8,683 nt of DNA from Flavobacteriales bacterium (GTDB lineage: Bacteria > Bacteroidota > Bacteroidia > Flavobacteriales_D > Cryomorphaceae), in contig JAIVHQ010000059.1 of the NCBI GenBank assembly GCA_020200995.1, positions 1-8,683 of the forward strand. The letters run 5' to 3'. Of the stretch, positions 5,113 through 8,683 are shown one piece after another (within the stretch, counting starts at the first letter, position 1; each line of letters opens with the position of its first letter). Both the position numbers and the translations under genes were made by a program. The notes beneath the pieces were generated by a model, which was not told where the DNA came from, did not search any database, and worked only from the letters and a program-made list of their open reading frames with translations.

Positions 5113-7239
5113 ATGGAGTTTATCATAGCTGATATAAAGCCGCAAAAGATCACAAGAGGAGATCAGGTGCACATATGTACCCAGGGAAGCAGTCATCCCA
5201 TCGGGGCTTCTCGGGTAAATGGCGGAATAAATTTTTGCTTGTATTCCCGCTCCGCCACTGCTGTTGACCTCTTGCTGTACAACAGCGCGGATGACGTCGA
5301 GCCATCGGAAGTCATACGTTTAGACAAGCGTTTCAACAAGACTTACCATTATTGGCACATCCATGTGCAGGGCCTGCGCGCAGGGCAGCTTTATGCCTAC
5401 CGCGTACACGGCGTGTATAATCCATCACGCGGTATGCGGCACGATCCGAGCAAGGCCCTTCTTGATCCCTATTCGCATGGTGTGGCCTTTCCGGCAAAAT
5501 ACGATCGGCAACGTTGGTGCGAATTTGGCGTAAGCCCGGGCGCAATGATGAAGAGTGTGGTGGTTGACCTAAGTGCCTATGACTGGGAAGGGGATGCTCC
5601 GCTGCGGAATTCATTTGCGAATACGGTGATCTATGAATTGCATGTGGCCGGTTTCACCAAAAATCCCAATTCGGGAGTCGCTGCCGAAAAAAGGGGTACC
5701 TACGCAGGGCTGATTGAAAAGATTCCGTATCTGATCGACTTGGGCATTACAGCTGTGGAACTGCTCCCGGTATTTCAGTTTGAACCGAAGGTGGATGAGG
5801 CCGGAAACCCCAACTACTGGGGCTACAGTCCGATATCTTTCTTCGCTCCCCATTGGCATTACAGCACCGAGCAAGAGCCTATAGCGGCCATCAACGAATT
5901 TCGCGACATGGTCAAGGCTATGCACCGCGCGGGCATTGAAGTCATCCTCGACGTGGTTTACAACCACACAGACGAGGGCAACGCTGAAGGCCCTACTTTT
6001 TGCTACAAAGGCATCGACAATGACGCCTATTACATTCTGGATGATGACATGTCGCGCTACGCCAATTTTTCCGGAACGGGCAACACCCTGAACGCCAATT
6101 TCAGTACGGTGCGGCGCATGATTCTCGATAGCCTTCGTTTTTGGGTTACGGAAATGCATGTGGACGGCTTTCGTTTCGATTTGGCCTCCATCCTGTCACG
6201 CGATGAGCTTGGCAAACCCATTGAACAGCCGCCCATCCTCTGGGACATAGAGTCAGACCCTTACATGGCGGGCACCAAGCTCATCGCTGAAGCCTGGGAT
6301 GCCGCAGGCCTTTATCAGGTGGGCAGCTTCGTGGGGGACAGCTGGCGCGAATGGAACGGTAAATTTCGCGACCACACGCGCCGCTTCCTAAAAGGGGACA
6401 GCAATATGCTTTCCAAATTTGTGACGCGGCTTGTAGGGAGTCCCGATCTCTACAGCCTCAAAAACCGTCAACCCGATAAAAGCATCAACTTCGTGACCTG
6501 CCACGACGGCTTTACCCTTAATGACCTGGTGAGCTACAACGAAAAACACAACCAAGACAACGGCGAGCAGAACAGCGACGGGACCAAGGAAAACCACAGC
6601 TGGAATTGCGGAATTGAAGGTCCGGGCGATGATCCTGAAATTGAAGCCCTGCGCAACCGTCAGGTCAAAAATTTTCTCACGGTAAATGTGCTGGCGCTCG
6701 GCGCGCCGATGTTGCTCATGGGCGATGAAGTGCGCCGAACCCAACTCGGCAATAACAACGCATACTGCCACGACAGCATGCTTACATGGTTTGACTGGAG
6801 TTTGCTGCAAAAGCATGGCGATGTGCACCGCTTCCTCAAACTTTTGATTAAGACCCGACTCAAGCGAGAATCCTCGGCGGGGCGTGGAGAGATGACCCTC
6901 GGTGAACTTCTCAAAAGGGGACTGATCACCTACCATGGCATCAAGCTTGGTGCACCCGACTGGTCAGAAGAATCACGCAGCATCGCCTTTACTGTACTGT
7001 CACTAGACGGGCGCACGGCCATGCACTATATGATCAACGTTTACCACGAAGACCTCTGCTTTGAACTGCCTACTTCACACAAGGGACATAAGATCGCATG
7101 GTACCGGTGGCTCGATACAGCAGCCGACGGCGAGGATGATATCCGCGACTTCGGTCAAGGTCCGCACTACCGTCCTGCGCTTTATACAGTGGCAAACAGA
7201 AGTATCGCAATCCTCAAAGCCGATATTGTGGTACGGTAG
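5113..7239 (+). CDS. glgX: Glycogen debranching enzyme, GH13 isoamylase type
   Basis: Hydrolyses alpha-1,6 branches of glycogen, typically the short stubs left by glycogen phosphorylase, in the cytoplasm. 708 residues, normal for GlgX/TreX. Residues about 28-125 form the N-terminal CBM48-like domain, starting at SSHPIGASRVNGGINFCLYS. The catalytic barrel carries all four GH13 regions: DVVYNHT (Asp280-His285), DGFRFDLAS with nucleophile Asp356, LIAEAWDA with acid/base Glu393, and VTCHDGFTLNDLVSYN with His464 and transition-state stabiliser Asp465. The C-terminal beta domain follows from about residue 590. The enzyme therefore looks intact. The ATG at 5113 is supported by the CBM48 start shortly downstream. 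A T-rich run (TTTTTCTTTTTTTTG) and an AT-only hairpin precede it, and GAATTTTG at 5082-5089 is one base off the TAnnTTTG promoter element. No other glycogen genes are in view. Confidence 0.96.
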   Translation: MEFIIADIKPQKITRGDQVHICTQGSSHPIGASRVNGGINFCLYSRSATAVDLLLYNSADDVEPSEVIRLDKRFNKTYHYWHIHVQGLRAGQLYAYRVHGVYNPSRGMRHDPSKALLDPYSHGVAFPAKYDRQRWCEFGVSPGAMMKSVVVDLSAYDWEGDAPLRNSFANTVIYELHVAGFTKNPNSGVAAEKRGTYAGLIEKIPYLIDLGITAVELLPVFQFEPKVDEAGNPNYWGYSPISFFAPHWHYSTEQEPIAAINEFRDMVKAMHRAGIEVILDVVYNHTDEGNAEGPTFCYKGIDNDAYYILDDDMSRYANFSGTGNTLNANFSTVRRMILDSLRFWVTEMHVDGFRFDLASILSRDELGKPIEQPPILWDIESDPYMAGTKLIAEAWDAAGLYQVGSFVGDSWREWNGKFRDHTRRFLKGDSNMLSKFVTRLVGSPDLYSLKNRQPDKSINFVTCHDGFTLNDLVSYNEKHNQDNGEQNSDGTKENHSWNCGIEGPGDDPEIEALRNRQVKNFLTVNVLALGAPMLLMGDEVRRTQLGNNNAYCHDSMLTWFDWSLLQKHGDVHRFLKLLIKTRLKRESSAGRGEMTLGELLKRGLITYHGIKLGAPDWSEESRSIAFTVLSLDGRTAMHYMINVYHEDLCFELPTSHKGHKIAWYRWLDTAADGEDDIRDFGQGPHYRPALYTVANRSIAILKADIVVR

Positions 7240-7250
7240 CTCTGCAGTCC

Positions 7251-7274
7251 AAAAAATGCCACCGAGCCTGCGGC
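7251..7274 (-). terminator. Intrinsic terminator for the His-rich lipoprotein gene, possibly bidirectional with glgX
   Basis: Read on the minus strand: GCCGC, a 7-nt loop, GTGGC (five pairs including one G-U), then A and six T residues. It starts 3 bp beyond the lipoprotein stop codon. On the plus strand the same stem has one A-C mismatch but is followed by CTTTTACTTTTT, so it may also slow transcription from glgX, which converges on it. Confidence 0.5.
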
Positions 7275-7277
7275 CTT

Positions 7278-7775
7278 TTACTTTTTCGCCTTGATCTCGT
7301 TAAAGCGCTTGCGCAGCTCGTTGTGCTCCGAGCGCACCTTTCGGGTTTGCGTTTTCACGTATTCGTGGTCGGCATCCATCAGGTCGTGGTCTTCAATCAT
7401 TCGATCTATTTCAGCGCGAAGTTCCTCATCGTCGACCTCCCCTGCATCAAATCGCTTTTTAAAGTCTTCATGGGCCACCATCATTTCGTGGTGGGCCGCC
7501 ATAATGGCCTCATGGCGGTCGTAGAAGTCCTGATGGCGCTGAAGGGCCGAGAGTAGCGCCGTATCAGGTTTGGCTTCTTGGCGCACAAAATTGAGCAGTT
7601 CCTCATGGGGGGCAAGCATGTCATCGTGGCGGCTATGCACCTTGCTGTGATAGTCATGGCTGCTGTCATGGCGCGCCAGCAGTGCATTGTATTCGGTGAC
7701 GATGGGTTTTTCAGGGCTTTCACATGACATTAGGAAAAGTATGCCGAATACCGAAAGAAAGAGGATTGTTTTCAT
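7278..7775 (-). CDS. Lipoprotein with histidines on a heptad grid, function unknown
   Basis: 165 residues. MKTILFLSVFGILFLMSC is a lipoprotein signal with lipobox LMSC and lipidated Cys18, so the mature protein should be anchored in a membrane facing the periplasm or cell surface. The mature part is highly charged and helical. It has 14 histidines, most at 7-residue steps: 36, 43, 50, 57, then, after a phase shift near Pro70, 81, 88, 95, 102, 130, 137 and 151 on one common register. The residue three positions after a grid histidine is almost always hydrophobic (V46, M53, L60, F84, I91, M98, F105, M133, V140, L154; S39 is the exception), giving the pattern H-[DE]-x-hydrophobic-x-x-x. This suggests one or more coiled helices with a His-lined core, broken near KPDT (69-72) and DAGEVDD (110-116). 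I recognise no family. Metal binding or pH response is an inference from His content. A promoter-like element lies upstream and a terminator directly follows; the gene appears monocistronic. Confidence 0.85.
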   Translation of the reverse strand: MKTILFLSVFGILFLMSCESPEKPIVTEYNALLARHDSSHDYHSKVHSRHDDMLAPHEELLNFVRQEAKPDTALLSALQRHQDFYDRHEAIMAAHHEMMVAHEDFKKRFDAGEVDDEELRAEIDRMIEDHDLMDADHEYVKTQTRKVRSEHNELRKRFNEIKAKK

Positions 7776-7800
7776 GATAGGATGGTTTAAGGTTATATGT

Positions 7801-7808
7801 CAAACTTA
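7801..7808 (-). promoter_or_regulatory. Candidate Bacteroidota -7 promoter element for the His-rich lipoprotein gene
   Basis: On the minus strand TAAGTTTG matches TAnnTTTG exactly, about 25 bp before the ATG, predicting a short untranslated leader. TTG triplets upstream are at non-ideal distances, so the -33 element is unclear. Confidence 0.4.
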
Positions 7809-7904
7809 CGCAAAATTCAGGTTCAATCGCACATCAAAACCTGGGGAGACATCAAGTGGCGTTTGCGCATAACATCCCTTTCGGACAAACAGAATACGCA
7901 GCCG

Positions 7905-8683
7905 CTACTTCCGGAATCTTTCCAACATGTTGCGGATAAAGCCCGCTTTACGTCCGCCTTTTTTGCCGTCAAAGCCCATCAAATAACCCACGGGGCGCAG
8001 CGCCGGCGAATGGTCAAAAATGATCTTGAGGATAGAAAAAAGCGGAACAAAGAGAATGAGCCCCGGCAAGCCCCAGACCGCACCACCCAGGATCACGGCA
8101 ATGATCACGAAAAGCGGATTTTGCTGCACCTCGTAACCGAGAATCAGCGGCTCCAATACGTAGCTCTCAATGAGCTGAATGATGGTGATCAGAATCGTAA
8201 ACGAGAGCACGGCCTCAAAAGAATGCCCGAAGAGCACCATAAAAATAATGGGGAGCAAGCCGCTGATAAACGGCCCGAAATAAGGAATAACCGTGATCAG
8301 TGCCCCGAAAATCACAAGCAGCCATGTGTGCTCCAGACCGTAAGAGAGAAAAAGAACGATATACATCACCGCGAGAATCAGCATGACCTGAATGCGGCCC
8401 CAGAGGTAGTGGTGCGCCACACGGCTCGTCTGTGCAATGATCTCCCCCATGTCATCAGACCTTTCTTTCGTGGTGTACATGCGAATGAATTTGACAAAAC
8501 GGTTTCTGTACAACAGCAGTAAGAACACATAAATCAGCATGAGCAGAAACTTGGCAAGGGCTTCCGTGATATTTGCCAAAAACGCCGACAAGTATTCACG
8601 GATAAAAGAGACCGCCTCCTCGAAAAATCGGTCGAGCATGTCAATTTGTTCTTCGAGGCTGTACCCCGTGCGCTCGGTAAGTC
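7905..8683 (-). CDS. AI-2E family transporter, C-terminal part (start beyond window)
   Basis: The reading frame is open to the right window edge (upstream residues LTERTGYSLEEQID are in frame before the ATG at 8639). About 258 residues of a protein usually near 350-380 are visible, so the first hundred or so are missing and the ATG at 8639 is internal. Family hallmarks are clear: a long helix region before the first visible membrane segment (LLMLIYVFLLLLYRNRFVKF), then GRIQVMLILAVMYIVLFL, the signature VIPYFGPFISGLLPIIF, and LIESYVLEPLILGYEVQQNP followed by LFVIIAVILGGAVWGLPGLI. These inner-membrane proteins (YdiK/YhhT/TqsA group) have been linked to autoinducer-2 export or Na+/H+ antiport; the substrate here cannot be told. 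The tail (KKGGRKAGFIRNMLERFRK) is positively charged and cytoplasmic. A short intergenic gap separates it from the lipoprotein gene on the same strand. Confidence 0.93.
   Translation of the reverse strand, partial: LTERTGYSLEEQIDMLDRFFEEAVSFIREYLSAFLANITEALAKFLLMLIYVFLLLLYRNRFVKFIRMYTTKERSDDMGEIIAQTSRVAHHYLWGRIQVMLILAVMYIVLFLSYGLEHTWLLVIFGALITVIPYFGPFISGLLPIIFMVLFGHSFEAVLSFTILITIIQLIESYVLEPLILGYEVQQNPLFVIIAVILGGAVWGLPGLILFVPLFSILKIIFDHSPALRPVGYLMGFDGKKGGRKAGFIRNMLERFRK

Noticed and set aside
5611..6936. Minus-strand frames of about 180 codons (5611-6159 and 6388-6936)
   Set aside because: Antisense shadows of glgX; all four GH13 motifs are on the plus strand.
7291..7556. Plus-strand frames of 77 codons
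   Set aside because: Shadows of the His-rich lipoprotein gene; the Ser- and Trp-rich product of the first is simply the antisense of His/Asp/Glu codons.
7776..7904. Terminator for the AI-2E transporter gene in the gap before the lipoprotein gene
   Set aside because: Only 3-bp stems (for example GCGCAAACGC) and no T tract were found on the minus strand.
7797..8522. 241-codon plus-strand frame
   Set aside because: Shadow antisense to the AI-2E transporter; highly polar, biased composition and no recognisable fold, while the minus strand shows all family motifs.

Overview
The window looks like a chromosomal segment from a member of the Bacteroidota, possibly Flavobacteriales-like. Start codons lack Shine-Dalgarno sequences, and two upstream regions carry exact matches to the Bacteroidota -7 promoter element TAnnTTTG. 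The gene content also fits: a His-rich small lipoprotein, a DUF2721 membrane protein, a PIN/antitoxin pair of a type common in this phylum, and G/T-rich intergenic repeats. This placement is an inference from sequence style, not a database result.

Layout from left to right. 68-2113 (+) is a complete paaZ, the bifunctional ring-opening enzyme of aerobic phenylacetate breakdown; no other paa gene is visible. 2114-2955 holds no credible gene but a striking composite repeat array. It has a 16-bp tandem array built on an 8-bp sub-period, followed by three blocks in which seven GGCGCC cores are spaced 76 bp apart within blocks and separated by further 16-mer runs. 3046-3528 (+) is a small exported TPM-domain protein with a possible weak terminator behind it. 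3529-3820 is mostly unassigned and ends in a promoter-like element for the next pair. 3821-4048 and 4029-4448 (+) form an overlapping toxin-antitoxin module with a PIN-family RNase toxin, visibly more AT-rich than paaZ. A short reading frame behind it resembles the C-terminal tail of a lost gene. 4607-5032 (+) is a DUF2721 membrane protein, and 5113-7239 (+) is a complete glycogen debranching enzyme (GlgX/isoamylase type).

The right end runs on the minus strand. A terminator-like hairpin lies between convergent glgX and 7278-7775, a lipoprotein whose histidines fall on a heptad grid with a hydrophobic residue three positions after nearly every grid histidine. 7905 to the window edge is the C-terminal part of an AI-2E family transporter, whose start lies outside the window.

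The genes do not form one pathway. They are separate housekeeping or catabolic genes (paaZ, glgX, the transporter) interspersed with accessory material (repeats, toxin-antitoxin, gene remnant). The two items most worth following up are the histidine-heptad lipoprotein and the hierarchical repeat array. I saw no CRISPR array, rRNA, tRNA, transposase or phage gene.
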